From: a virus
IMG/VR virus record: IMGVR_UViG_3300047300_000852
Span: 1 to 58,353 of that record
Strand: one strand, 5' to 3'
DNA: 58,353 bases
A program made the position numbers and the translations under genes. Positions 8,800 through 17,567 of this stretch are shown in pieces; positions within the stretch are counted from its first letter, which is position 1; each line of letters starts with the position of its first letter. The notes beneath the pieces are model-generated. The model was not told where the DNA came from, ran no database searches, and saw only the letters and a list, made by a program, of their open reading frames with translations.

Positions 8800-9533
8800 T
8801 ATCGCCTCACGTTGCTTCTGTTAGGTAAACCGAATAGGGGTGCATGATACTCGAACCGATACTCCCACGAGATGCGGTAATGCGTATCCGCTCGCTCTGA
8901 CTTGTACTGAGGGCCGTTTAGCGTCACGTTCGGGGCACTCATCAGTGCGAAAGGCCAGATAGGTTCAGGGGCGTCTGGGTGGGCAAGCAAGCCGACCGCA
9001 AAGCCGGATTGAACATACTTCCACACCTTGTTCTGAAACGCTATCTGACGCTCTGGAAGATTCACCGCACCGCCAACGTAAACGTGATGCAATCCCCCTG
9101 GATCGCGGGTGATCTCCTCCTCGAACTCAAGTAGGTCGGACCCTTTGCCAACACGTTGAACCGCCTCGAACACAGCACGATAGGCAACGCCTGTTGCGTA
9201 CACTTCCTTCTCATTTGCCGGGAATGAATAGTCGATCAAAAATGGTCCCTGTAACAATGCTCCAGGGTTCAGTTCAAACGCTGTCGGCGTGTTGGTCGTA
9301 TCCTCGAGTAATGCCAAGTACGGCTCGTTCGAAGTGAAAGCTTGTTCGAGGGTTCGTATCTCGGCGGTAGTCAGTCCCTGCGTTGCGATAGGGTAGTTCA
9401 CCACTCGACCCGTAACGTCCCAACGTATTTTCATCGCCTCTACTCGTCGCGTATAGTTGTAGACCGGCGAATAACTAGGTACGACCACCGCTTCATTATT
9501 TGGCCTGATTACTGATCCTACTCGGAGTCTCAT
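8799..9533 (-). CDS. distal tail-like protein
   Basis: A 244-residue soluble protein directly downstream of the tape measure, the usual place of the distal tail protein. Sequence features are modest: EAMKIRWDVTGRV early on, an EEITRDPGGLHHVYVGGAV motif in the middle, and an aromatic C-terminus (YRISWEYRFEYHAPLF) typical of tail beta-sandwich proteins. The stop overlaps the next start (TAATG). The assignment is mainly positional. Confidence 0.55.
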   Translation of the reverse strand: MRLRVGSVIRPNNEAVVVPSYSPVYNYTRRVEAMKIRWDVTGRVVNYPIATQGLTTAEIRTLEQAFTSNEPYLALLEDTTNTPTAFELNPGALLQGPFLIDYSFPANEKEVYATGVAYRAVFEAVQRVGKGSDLLEFEEEITRDPGGLHHVYVGGAVNLPERQIAFQNKVWKYVQSGFAVGLLAHPDAPEPIWPFALMSAPNVTLNGPQYKSERADTHYRISWEYRFEYHAPLFGLPNRSNVRR

Positions 9534-9551
9534 TGCTACCTCACTGATCCC

Positions 9552-11831
9552 TTAGAGTTTCGCAAATCGCTGGAGCATAGCCGCTTCGAGCTTCTCAACG
9601 TCCAAAGCCGTCTTGCCGATCTTCTCAGCCATTGATTGCATGATGACTTTGAACTGTGCGTTGATCTGTTGGTTAATCTGGTCAGCAACCTGCCTTGAGT
9701 CCACTTCGAGCTTCGCAATTACCGTAGCATCTGCTTTGATGTTGGCTTCGATCGTAGCTCGTTCTCGCTCTAGCCCCTGCAATCGCTGAACGTCTTGAGC
9801 TTGCACTTGACCAAACCCTGCCGCCTGTGCTCTCCTTCGTGCTTCCGCTGCAATCTGCTCATCCATCGCGCCGGAGAACCCGCGAATCTTTCGGAGTTCT
9901 TCCGCGTCTACGTTTCCAGCACCTTGGCGGAATCGCTGCGTGATATCGAGTACTCCTTGCTGTTCTTCACCAGTCATCAACCCGAATCGCTCTTGAGCGC
10001 TGAGCATCGAGTTTCGTTCCGCTTCGATACGTTGGTTAACGTCAGCGAGCTTGCGTTGATCTTCGCGTTCCGCGTCCTGTGCGGCCTGTAGTTGGGTGCG
10101 GTGAATCTCTTGTTCAGCCTGCAATCGTTGCCGCGATAGGTCAATGATCTCCCGTCCGCGCTCCTCGGCCGACAATGCTGCATTGGTTTGCAGCACCACT
10201 ATTTGCTTGACCAGTTCCGCGCGTCGCTCCTCTGGAGTAAGTGCGGCCATGCGTGCGGATTCCATTTCCTTCTCAATCGCTGCTTGTTGGTTCGCTATCG
10301 AGGCTTGCTCCGCTTTCATGCGGGTAATCTCTGCCTCGTCTCGCTTCTGTAGTTCGAGGTTCAGCTTCCGTTGTTCTTGGGCCAGCTTGAGTTTTTTCTC
10401 TGCAGCTTCCGCGTCTGCGTACGCTTGCCCGGTATCGCTCTTTTTTCCGTTCTCTTCATCGAGCATCATCAACTGGAAAAACGGATTGAATCGGCTCGTT
10501 CCGATCGACTCAACAATTCCGCCCTTCGTTGCTCCTTCGCCCGCTCCAAACTTCAGCGCCTCCCTTGCCGTCAATGCAGCCGAAGTCAAGCCTGCAACGG
10601 CACCAACAGCCGCTCCGATAGCCGCTGCGAATACTCCTAGAGCACTAGCGCCAGCTTCTAAACCAATAGCAGACCCAGCACCAACAATCGACCCACCAGC
10701 CGCAGTTCCACCCATCGCTAATCGCGTCATCAATGACGCACTAGCACCACCAGCCACACCGCCGGCAATGTCACCAGCTACCCCGCTTCCGGTTCTCGCA
10801 ACTGATCCAGCCGCCGCACCTGCCGCGCCTTGAACCACTGCCCCGGCCGCCGTTGCCGCATTGAGTGCCGCCTGTGCTTCGGCCGTCAACAAGATCATCT
10901 TGCGGTATGCTTCATACCCCTCAGAAACTTGCTTGATTGACCGAACCAAGCCTGTGAAAATCTCAGTTGATCCCTGAATCCAAAGCAACGAATCTTGGAG
11001 TTTTTGAAGGTCAGTTTCCCCAACTAACCCAAGATGGGCAAAGCCACGAGCCAACCGCATAACCGCTTCGCTACCTTCAGAGATTGCGGAAACGATTCGC
11101 CCAGCCGAAGTCGAAATCTGTTCGTTCCGTCTCTGAATTTCCGCAGCGCTTCGCTCATGGGCATCATTCTCACGCTCGATACCGTCGATTGCTTCATTGA
11201 CCGATCGCGTACGCTCCCTCGCTGTCGCAGTGCGAAACTTTGCATCAGCTTTTTCGCGTGATTCGACAGAATCGATTGCGGCTTTCTCGAGTTCCGCTAC
11301 CGCTATGATCTCCTCATCAGTGATCGATTCAGCATCCGCTAAAGCTCGTTGCCTTAGCTCCTCGATAGCCGCGAAGTATGCTTCCATAGCAAGCCGCTCT
11401 TCTTCGAGGGCTTTGTTATGGGCTTCCTTCTCTCGCTCATATCCGGCGCGTGAAATAGCCTCACGTTCTGCCATCAACTCTTCAAGGCTCATAGCTTCGA
11501 GATTACGAGCTTCTTCCTGAGCTTGGGCCTGTTGTGCCCTACGTTGGGCCGACTGTTCGAAGTACGCTTGCTCGGCTTGCTGGGTAGTTGCAAGAAACTG
11601 TTGCACCGCGTCCTGACTCACGCCCGAATACGTCTGAACTTGCGTAGATGCCGCCGATGCATTCTGAGCCACAGCCGCCGCAGCAGCCGCTGCCGAAGCA
11701 GTGATCGAAGAATCTACTGCAGCTTGCTTGGCTTGAACCTCAGCCGCGAACTGATCTAGCATCGCACGAGCCGACGGGTCAATCTGCGTCCGCAGGACGA
11801 AAACTACTCCCCGTTCTGCATTTTCTGCCAT
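9552..11831 (-). CDS. tape measure protein
   Basis: The 759-residue protein is almost entirely helical: an Ala/Gln-rich start, long charged coiled coils (about residues 95-240 and 465-640), and an Ala/Gly-rich hydrophobic middle (about 310-430) like membrane-active tape measure segments. It follows the tail-assembly chaperone pair and overlaps the end of the frameshift product by 28 nt, the classic siphophage order. It should set tail length and occupy the tube lumen. Confidence 0.85.
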   Translation of the reverse strand: MAENAERGVVFVLRTQIDPSARAMLDQFAAEVQAKQAAVDSSITASAAAAAAAVAQNASAASTQVQTYSGVSQDAVQQFLATTQQAEQAYFEQSAQRRAQQAQAQEEARNLEAMSLEELMAEREAISRAGYEREKEAHNKALEEERLAMEAYFAAIEELRQRALADAESITDEEIIAVAELEKAAIDSVESREKADAKFRTATARERTRSVNEAIDGIERENDAHERSAAEIQRRNEQISTSAGRIVSAISEGSEAVMRLARGFAHLGLVGETDLQKLQDSLLWIQGSTEIFTGLVRSIKQVSEGYEAYRKMILLTAEAQAALNAATAAGAVVQGAAGAAAGSVARTGSGVAGDIAGGVAGGASASLMTRLAMGGTAAGGSIVGAGSAIGLEAGASALGVFAAAIGAAVGAVAGLTSAALTAREALKFGAGEGATKGGIVESIGTSRFNPFFQLMMLDEENGKKSDTGQAYADAEAAEKKLKLAQEQRKLNLELQKRDEAEITRMKAEQASIANQQAAIEKEMESARMAALTPEERRAELVKQIVVLQTNAALSAEERGREIIDLSRQRLQAEQEIHRTQLQAAQDAEREDQRKLADVNQRIEAERNSMLSAQERFGLMTGEEQQGVLDITQRFRQGAGNVDAEELRKIRGFSGAMDEQIAAEARRRAQAAGFGQVQAQDVQRLQGLERERATIEANIKADATVIAKLEVDSRQVADQINQQINAQFKVIMQSMAEKIGKTALDVEKLEAAMLQRFAKL

Positions 11832-12214
11832 GCCGCACCTAGCCCGATCATTTCCAATTGTTGATACCGAATACGCTCATCGACTTCTCGCAGCTTTCCA
11901 AAGGCTTGCATCAGCCACCAGTCGCTACGCTCTGCCTCGTTGAGCATTGAGCCACCGCAAGCAACTGAGGCCGCGTATAGCTCGATTACGGCTTCCTGAG
12001 CCTCGTTCAAGTCCGGTTTTTGATTGTAGTGCCCCTTTGCACACCCAACCGAAGATTCACAGGGCACCTTACCCGTTCGGGGTTCGTAGCCCTTCCCGTC
12101 GCGAGTCTGCTTCGGTTGACCAGTTTCTTCGTCGAAGTAGTACCGCCTGCATAGATCGCATGACCTACCCGCTAAGCCTGGATTCGTTTGCCTTAGCAGG
12201 TAGGCGCCTAGGAT
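11804..12214 (-). CDS. tail assembly chaperone, frameshift (T-like) extension
   Basis: This reading frame has no good start of its own. It continues from the preceding gene after a -1 slip at seven A, giving about 136 extra residues and a fusion of about 261. The extension begins ILGAYLLRQTNPG and has a four-Cys set (CDLC then PCESSVGCAKGH) suggesting a zinc site, followed by a helical region. Position directly before the tape measure and the slip site match the lambda G/GT arrangement; the Cys cluster is an unusual addition. Confidence 0.75.
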   Translation of the reverse strand: MLGAYLLRQTNPGLAGRSCDLCRRYYFDEETGQPKQTRDGKGYEPRTGKVPCESSVGCAKGHYNQKPDLNEAQEAVIELYAASVACGGSMLNEAERSDWWLMQAFGKLREVDERIRYQQLEMIGLGAAWQKMQNGE

Positions 12215-12588
12215 TTTTTTAGTTCACCCTCAGCCGATCCAGTCTCACCCGCTTCTAGGTACTCAGCCGGGATTTCATCCGTCGGGTTCGCTTGCATGAT
12301 GACGAAGTATAGCTTCGAAAGTACTGGGTGATTCAGCATCCGAATCGTTTCCGCGCTGAGTGGTTCCGAGAACGCCCACGAGGTCAAGTAACGCTCGATG
12401 AACCGTTGCATCAAGTCGATGAACTTTTCCGGGTCCGTTTCCTTTCGCATTTCCGCGTGCTGCTTCTCAACCGCCTTCGGATCGGGCTTGCGGTATCGAA
12501 AGAAAATATCAGGGTATACACCCTCCTTCGCCTTGCAGAATCCTGGCACATCAACACCAGCACGAACGAACGGATCTTTCCAACTCAT
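12208..12588 (-). CDS. tail assembly chaperone (G-like)
   Basis: A 126-residue protein between the tail-tube and tape measure genes. The segment RYLTSWAFSEPLSAETIRMLN is typical of siphophage tail chaperones, which bind the tape measure during tail assembly. The gene ends LKKS just after a slippery heptamer (A AAA AAA at 12220-12214), so a fraction of ribosomes should make the longer fusion. The ATG after GAGGTGGTGT was chosen over an upstream TTG. Confidence 0.8.
   Translation of the reverse strand: MSWKDPFVRAGVDVPGFCKAKEGVYPDIFFRYRKPDPKAVEKQHAEMRKETDPEKFIDLMQRFIERYLTSWAFSEPLSAETIRMLNHPVLSKLYFVIMQANPTDEIPAEYLEAGETGSAEGELKKS
12214..12220 (-). promoter_or_regulatory. -1 programmed frameshift site
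   Basis: On the coding strand the codons CTA AAA AAA TCC TAG contain A AAA AAA in the register needed for a -1 slip. After slipping, the frame stays open to 11804. Confidence 0.75.
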
Positions 12589-12601
12589 ACACCACCTCAA
12601 T

Positions 12602-12629
12602 AAAAAAAGGGAACCAAATTGGCTCCCTC
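12602..12629 (-). terminator. intrinsic terminator
   Basis: On the minus strand GGGAGCC and GGTTCCC pair around an AATTT loop, followed by seven T. It lies after the tail-tube gene and would limit expression of the chaperone and downstream genes relative to the tube protein. Confidence 0.75.
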
Positions 12630-12644
12630 ATTGTATCGAGTTGC

Positions 12645-12667
12645 AAAAAAACGCAACGTTCCGTTTT
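12645..12667. repeat. palindrome B variant
   Basis: A-run, CGCAACGTTCCG, T-run. On the coding strand it follows and includes the TAA stop of the tail-tube gene. Confidence 0.65.
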
Positions 12668-13554
12668 TAGACTACCGCCTTCGTAATTCGGAATTGATTA
12701 TCCGCTTCGTTCGTGGTCACGTTTGTTTTGCGGAACGCTTCAAAGCTTAGCGGCATGTTGATACGTCCCCGCGCTGGAATCGTTGGTGCCCCACTCATGT
12801 ACTTCAAGTTACCGAAGTGGAACGTGTAAGTCGTAGTTCCATCCGACACTGCAAGCGATGCTTCCGCCCCAGCCAATGCCGCGTCATAGAGGGCAATCGT
12901 ATCGGATCGCAGGGCACAAGTAGCCTGCAATTGAACGATTAAGTCCTGTGACTCAAACCGCGTAGGCGTCAGGCTGTTTTCGTACTGGTTCTCATCGATC
13001 GCGTTATCCACCGATAGCCGGAACGATTGCATCGGGTAGGCCACCGAGTTGTAAGTCAAAACACAATCGGAAAACAGGAATGCCGTACCGCAATCAGGAA
13101 CAGGACTCGTCGGCCATGTTGAACCGTAGGTGGTTTCAAGCTCTCCGACCGTCACAAAATTCCAATTCAAATACTGCGTTTCCTGTCCAGACACTTCGAA
13201 CGAACGAATTCGCAGCTTGTTGTACTGGTAGATCGCTGCAACCTTATCCACCCATGCGTACCACTCAGCGATAGTTTCCCCAGGTATCCAGGGTGCACTT
13301 CCTGTATCGCCGATCGCCCGAGGCAAGAACCAATCGATTTCAGCCACCGAGAGATTCCCGGAAATGTTTCCACCGCTCTTATCGGTCGTAGTGCGTGCTC
13401 GGCAAGATGCCCGCTGACGCGAACCACGATGCCCCATGTGCACGCCAACAGTACGCTGACCAGCAAGTGAGCATTCGTTGAACGCAATCGCTGTACCGCT
13501 GCCTATGGTGGTTGTATCGCCGACAATCAAACGCGCCGCAGTTGCTTGGCTCAT
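12667..13554 (-). CDS. major tail (tube) protein
   Basis: A 295-residue protein with the pattern of phage tail-tube proteins: Ala/Thr-rich N-terminus, beta-rich body, and the ending PARGRINMPLSFEAFRKT typical of tube subunits. It is followed by a terminator and then by the tail chaperone genes, and a GGAGA site precedes the ATG, as expected for an abundant protein. A diverged palindrome A (one base changed) is read as GNIS near residue 65. Confidence 0.75.
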   Translation of the reverse strand: MSQATAARLIVGDTTTIGSGTAIAFNECSLAGQRTVGVHMGHRGSRQRASCRARTTTDKSGGNISGNLSVAEIDWFLPRAIGDTGSAPWIPGETIAEWYAWVDKVAAIYQYNKLRIRSFEVSGQETQYLNWNFVTVGELETTYGSTWPTSPVPDCGTAFLFSDCVLTYNSVAYPMQSFRLSVDNAIDENQYENSLTPTRFESQDLIVQLQATCALRSDTIALYDAALAGAEASLAVSDGTTTYTFHFGNLKYMSGAPTIPARGRINMPLSFEAFRKTNVTTNEADNQFRITKAVV

Positions 13555-13596
13555 ATCTCAGTTCTCCTCATTGCGATTGTAAACACCTCTTGCCCA

Positions 13597-13914
13597 CTAG
13601 CTAGCCGACGGAACGCCGTACATCGGCCCCACTTCATCGCGGTATAGGTAGCTTTCACCCTTCACCGCTGGAGCATTCGCGGGGATGACTTCACGAGGTG
13701 CAAACCGAAAACAAGCCTCAAACAATGCTCGTGCTTCTTCTTCCGTTTCCGCCTTGGCTAGCCTTGCATCAGCTATCCACCAGCCATCTACGATTCCCTT
13801 CGTTTCTGCACGTTTTTCGCTCTCAGCGCTGGAAACGTTTCCACCTTCGCCAAAATTCGCAATGTTGCTTTTTTCCGAATTTACTGGAAACGTTTCCACT
13901 TTTTGCTTCGCCAT
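13597..13914 (-). CDS. small protein whose N-terminus is built of repeat elements
   Basis: A 105-residue protein between the tail terminator-like and tail-tube genes. Residues 5-30 are encoded by palindrome A (read VETFP), a palindrome B variant (EKSNIANF) and a second palindrome A (GGNVSS). The rest (IVDGWWIADARLAKAETEEEARALFEACF) is a normal-looking helical domain. It starts at TAATG overlapping the upstream stop with AAGGAG upstream. Function unknown. Confidence 0.65.
   Translation of the reverse strand: MAKQKVETFPVNSEKSNIANFGEGGNVSSAESEKRAETKGIVDGWWIADARLAKAETEEEARALFEACFRFAPREVIPANAPAVKGESYLYRDEVGPMYGVPSAS
13830..13843. repeat. palindrome A, exact copy
   Basis: TGGAAACGTTTCCA, read as GNVS in the 105-residue protein gene. 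Confidence 0.85.
13858..13875. repeat. palindrome B variant (GCAATGTTGC)
   Basis: GCAATGTTGC plus T-run between two copies of palindrome A, read as KSNIA. Confidence 0.6.
13885..13898. repeat. palindrome A, exact copy
   Basis: TGGAAACGTTTCCA in a different reading frame from its neighbour 55 bp away: here it is read as ETFP. Confidence 0.85.
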
Positions 13915-14435
13915 TAGAGGCTCCTTGAGTCATATCTAGCCACTGTACAACGTACCGAAATTACCACCGATGAAGCATCGTATCCGCCCTCAAACGCTCC
14001 CTCAATAAACGGGGTAGCAAACTCCACATCCGTGCCCTGAATCGTCGTCACGCTGAACTTGCCCGCACTGCTTGCAGTCGTCAACGCTGCCTGACCAGTA
14101 GTCCGCAAGCTCGCAGGCATGTAGCCGTGTGACTTATTCTCGAAGATGTTTTCAATCCTCTCAATCGCTCCGAGGTGCGATTCCATCCCCGTTACCAAGT
14201 CTCCGTCAGTCGGATCAGATACCACCACCAGGAATCGATACACCCTTTCATCGATCGCGTTTTCGTGAACGCTTCGCTGAGTCTGCAATGGTACAACGTG
14301 ACCACCTGCCTGCCATGATCGCCCCCGGTTGTACGGTTTTTTGCGAATCGCAAAGGCTCGGCCCGTCAGGTCAGCATCGGCATTGAGCGTTGCGACAATC
14401 GCATCACCGAGTATTTTTATTCTTGATCCGAGCAT
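13914..14435 (-). CDS. head-tail / tail terminator region protein
   Basis: A 173-residue soluble protein in the connector block upstream of the tail tube. The opening (SRIKILGDAIVATLNADADL) and the VYRFLVVVSDP segment resemble tail terminator or completion proteins, which cap the tube. It has an AAGGA site before the ATG and overlaps both neighbours, so it is translationally coupled. The assignment rests on position and general pattern. Confidence 0.55.
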   Translation of the reverse strand: MLGSRIKILGDAIVATLNADADLTGRAFAIRKKPYNRGRSWQAGGHVVPLQTQRSVHENAIDERVYRFLVVVSDPTDGDLVTGMESHLGAIERIENIFENKSHGYMPASLRTTGQAALTTASSAGKFSVTTIQGTDVEFATPFIEGAFEGGYDASSVVISVRCTVARYDSRSL

Positions 14436-14599
14436 TCTTCGATCCTTGTCAGGGGCCTATCTTCCTTGTGCCAAAGTTGCTGGTCCAACGCAACGCGCAT
14501 CCTCAGCACTTCGATCTTTTCTTTCGAGCCCGGAAGGTAATCCGTTGGGCTTGGTTCTCTCGTTGGCTCGGTAGTTCCATCCGAATCATCATCTTGCAT
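14417..14599 (-). CDS. small connector-region protein
   Basis: A 60-residue acidic protein with a conserved-looking helical core (IEVLRMRVALDQQLWHKED, about residues 29-47). It starts at ATG overlapping the upstream TAA region (TAAAATG) and overlaps the next gene by 19 nt, which supports translation. Function unknown. Confidence 0.55.
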   Translation of the reverse strand: MQDDDSDGTTEPTREPSPTDYLPGSKEKIEVLRMRVALDQQLWHKEDRPLTRIEECSDQE

Positions 14600-14600
14600 T

Positions 14601-15044
14601 TTACCCGCTCAATCGTTCGAGGACTCCATCCGCGAACAGTTCCGTGATTACCTCAACATCCGATCCGATCATCCACACGAACGGCCTTGCCGGTATTCTA
14701 CTCGTTCCGTACTGTTGCCAAGGCGCATAAAACAAATCGGTTCCTATCGTCAACGATGACGAAGTGAGCTGTTCTATCCTGTTCGCTCCGCTGCGACTTT
14801 CAAGGGATAAAATCATCGCCCCCGTCCACATCAACAGAGGATGCGGGCCCATCCGCCGAATCGTGTACGCTGCGTGCTCTCTCCAGGGTGTACCATCAGG
14901 GCCAGTCCTTCGATCAAAGTTGCTTCCGAAAGATTCGTTAACCGGTTCGATCAACGAATTAAACACAGGCGCAAAGTCCATGCCGAAAAGCTCATCAGCA
15001 AATTCGCGGAACCCCTGAGACGCCTCTGATGCAAGGAAATCCAT
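14601..15044 (-). CDS. phage virion morphogenesis protein (Mu gpG-like, PF05069 type)
   Basis: The 147-residue protein has the family pattern: DRRTGPDGTPWREHA, then LLMWTGAMILSLESR, then YAPWQQYGTSRIPARPFVWM near the C-terminus. Such proteins join head and tail. I chose the ATG at the TAATG overlap with the upstream gene, with AAGG 7 nt before it, over a GTG 39 nt upstream. Confidence 0.8.
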   Translation of the reverse strand: MDFLASEASQGFREFADELFGMDFAPVFNSLIEPVNESFGSNFDRRTGPDGTPWREHAAYTIRRMGPHPLLMWTGAMILSLESRSGANRIEQLTSSSLTIGTDLFYAPWQQYGTSRIPARPFVWMIGSDVEVITELFADGVLERLSG

Positions 15045-15490
15045 TACTGTACCTTGGTACTCTTTCGACACACGCAACGCCACTGAGACAAGTCCTCAGT
15101 GCGTCGGTATGACTTGATGATCCAGTCGAAGTCGAACGCGTCGAACTTATCACCAATCGCAGGTTCGATGATTACGTTCAGGGTATCTACTAGCGTTTCC
15201 GCCCACACAACGAACGTGATATCCGTAGGCTCATAACCAAACGTCGATGCAGCAATCGCAATCTCGCGGTCCGTCAATGCCGATCGCTTGGCCTTGCATA
15301 CGTTCGCCGATGCCGTTTGCGTTGTGACGCGCTGAGGCCCGAACGCGAAGTTCAGATTCTCGATGCCCTCAAGGTACTGCCAATCGTCCTGGTAATCGAC
15401 AGACAGCAAGTTCGGGACGGTCCCACTTCCCGGAGTAGAGGAACCACCCGAGCAACCGAAGAACGCACAAAACGTTGTCACTACTGCCAT
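15044..15490 (-). CDS. head-tail connector region protein
   Basis: About 148 residues starting MAVVTTFCAFFGCSGG. A short hydrophobic Cys-containing N-terminus is followed by a soluble domain with FAFGPQRVTTQTASANVC and a conserved-looking C-terminal part (FDAFDFDWIIKSYRRTEDLSQW). The ATG lies just after the stop of the upstream gene. Its place between a fibre-like gene and the morphogenesis gene suggests a structural role; family unknown. Confidence 0.55.
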   Translation of the reverse strand: MAVVTTFCAFFGCSGGSSTPGSGTVPNLLSVDYQDDWQYLEGIENLNFAFGPQRVTTQTASANVCKAKRSALTDREIAIAASTFGYEPTDITFVVWAETLVDTLNVIIEPAIGDKFDAFDFDWIIKSYRRTEDLSQWRCVCRKSTKVQ

Positions 15491-15492
15491 GA

Positions 15493-16872
15493 TTATACCT
15501 TCGTCACCGTCACGTTGATCTGGTTCGCCGGTGAAGTCCAAACCTGGGTGTCACCGTACTTGAACAGGTTCTGAGTCTGAGTACTGATCGCAAACAATGC
15601 ACCTGACGAAAGGCTGATAATGTTACCGGAAGCATCGAATCCGAGGATCGATCGGATCGCGGTCTTTTCGTTTGCAGTCCAGTCACTCGCACCACCTCCA
15701 CCGGAAGGGGCGTTGACTAGTGAAGCAGCGGTTAATTCCCATCCGCTCGCACCGTCGCTCTCAATCATCGAAAACAGTTGCCGAAGAACATACCCCACGT
15801 CGCCCGCGTCGTAGGTTGATGTAGACGTTGCTCTACCGAGCGTTGCATCAGCAATAGCTGCCAATGCCGTTGCGTCAAAGTCACCCGCGACGATAACACC
15901 AGGTTGTAGTTCGTGGATATCCGCCGCGATATGACCAGCACCAGCCCCGACCACCTTAACAGAGCGGTTGTTATCGTCGCTTATCAATACATGCTTACCA
16001 AAGCTGTTTGTGGGCCATGTAGTAGTCGTCAGTTGTGACCACACAAGTATTGCGATTGCCTCATCTAAAGCATTCGCAGTGAGTGCCTGACTACCAAGCT
16101 CATCGACCGTACCGACTCTTGTGATCTCGCCAGTTGGTTGTACTCCAAGATTCCCGAAGTTCGCTGGAAACGTTACGCCTGAAATTGATCCAACATTACC
16201 TACTACGTTTCCGCCGACATTACCAACCACGGAACCCACTGAGCCGGTTACGTTGCCGGCAACGCTGCCAGCAACTGAGCCAACCGAACCGTTTACGTTT
16301 CCTCCCATGTTTCCGATCACTGACCCGACCGAACCCACCACGTTGCCCGATACGCTTGCTACTTGCTGCCCGACGCTGATCGTCGTGTTAGTAAGGGCTA
16401 GCGTTGCCGTTGGATTGTCAACGTTTGCTAGGTCGATCCCCGCGTTGCCGTTTGCTGTCACATCTAGCGTGCGACCTGATGCCGTTGGCTTCAATGCACC
16501 GAACGCATCGACTTGGTAATCGACAGCGTCAAGCTCGATCTCAATATCGACCGGGTGCATATTCGCTGCACCTCGCAAGCATACTTCGACGAATCGCACA
16601 CCAGCCGCAACCGCAGCATCCGGAATATCGATCTCATATCGACCTGCCCTAGCACCATTGGCCACAATGCCGCCGCTAGTGTAAGTGCCAAGCGTCTTTG
16701 ATACCGGAGTAACCGAAGTCCACGTCGATTGACCCGCTCGGCGATACTCAAAAATCAGTCCGCTGCTAGTGTGCGTAATGCCGCTCAAGCCAGTTCCATT
16801 GGTCGAGGTATTGTCATACACGATTACAGACAGGGAAAACGATGTTGTGCCTGCTTTGATTTTGCGTTTCAC
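15493..16872 (-). CDS. fibre-like structural protein with Gly-Asn-Val/Gly-Ser-Val repeats
   Basis: The start is a GTG sharing a base with the upstream TAG (TAGTG), with GGGGGA upstream, giving 459 residues. A beta-sandwich N-terminus is followed at about residues 180-245 by a short-period repeat (GNV and GSV units), then a helical, Asn/Asp-rich C-terminus. Such repeats form stalk segments of phage fibres and are also known in planctomycete-associated phages. Likely exposed on the virion. Confidence 0.65.
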   Translation of the reverse strand: MKRKIKAGTTSFSLSVIVYDNTSTNGTGLSGITHTSSGLIFEYRRAGQSTWTSVTPVSKTLGTYTSGGIVANGARAGRYEIDIPDAAVAAGVRFVEVCLRGAANMHPVDIEIELDAVDYQVDAFGALKPTASGRTLDVTANGNAGIDLANVDNPTATLALTNTTISVGQQVASVSGNVVGSVGSVIGNMGGNVNGSVGSVAGSVAGNVTGSVGSVVGNVGGNVVGNVGSISGVTFPANFGNLGVQPTGEITRVGTVDELGSQALTANALDEAIAILVWSQLTTTTWPTNSFGKHVLISDDNNRSVKVVGAGAGHIAADIHELQPGVIVAGDFDATALAAIADATLGRATSTSTYDAGDVGYVLRQLFSMIESDGASGWELTAASLVNAPSGGGGASDWTANEKTAIRSILGFDASGNIISLSSGALFAISTQTQNLFKYGDTQVWTSPANQINVTVTKV

Positions 16873-17567
16873 TAATCCATTCCCCCATTCATGCCAGGCC
16901 GAAAAAACATCGCACCGCCACCGCTGAAGCCGTATCCCGTTTGCTCTGTTAGGCAAAGCATCACCGTACGAAACAAAACCGAAGTTGCCATCGTCAATGT
17001 AGTGTTAGCCCAAACTGTCGCTCGAGCTAGTTGATACTTTGCACATACTTGATAGTTCGTTCCGTCGCCCTGTTCAAATAAGTTCGTCAACGCTCCAAGC
17101 GTCTGCCCAAGGTTGTTTGTCGATGAGCGGTTGTGACCGTAGGCAAGCAAAACATTGTCTTCGCTGTCAGTTCTGAAGGTACCAGCCGTTTGTGCCGTCC
17201 AGTTCATGTTCGTCGAAGTACCCGTACTCGTGGAGAGAAACCAAGGCCAAACGATTGTATTCGCCGACCCGCTCCACACAGTGACGCTAACGTGATCCGC
17301 GTTAGTCCAAGTGCCAAAAGTTTCAGCGTTACTTTGAGCGTACTTGTAGTAGACCGCAATCGCCGAAGTGGTTGCACCCGCTGACCAAAGCGAAGTCCAT
17401 CCAGCAGGTTTCGTCGGGACGGTTGCCGCGTTATCATTCGTTGCAATGCCAACGAGCAGATTTCCCGTCGAATGAGTAGGCATCGTCAGGGTATCACTCA
17501 ACGCTTGAGCGTTCGAAACTAGGCTGATACTCACAGTTGAGGTTCCGGTGTAGGAGGTCCAGGCCAA
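16872..17567 (-). CDS. virion beta-sandwich protein
   Basis: A 231-residue Ser/Thr-rich protein with WTSYTGTSTVS at the start and HSTGNLLVGIATND, the pattern of small beta-sandwich domains in phage virion proteins. The C-terminus is Gly/Met-rich (GGGAMFFRPGMNGGMD). It overlaps the preceding gene by 37 nt; the TTG start gives the full domain, while a GTG 33 nt downstream overlaps the upstream stop (GTGA) and is possible. Confidence 0.55.
   Translation of the reverse strand: MAWTSYTGTSTVSISLVSNAQALSDTLTMPTHSTGNLLVGIATNDNAATVPTKPAGWTSLWSAGATTSAIAVYYKYAQSNAETFGTWTNADHVSVTVWSGSANTIVWPWFLSTSTGTSTNMNWTAQTAGTFRTDSEDNVLLAYGHNRSSTNNLGQTLGALTNLFEQGDGTNYQVCAKYQLARATVWANTTLTMATSVLFRTVMLCLTEQTGYGFSGGGAMFFRPGMNGGMD

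Noticed and set aside
10144-10833. Long plus-strand open frame opposite the tape measure
   Set aside because: Ser/Ala-rich composition is the mirror of the coiled-coil gene; no ribosome site or protein-like pattern.
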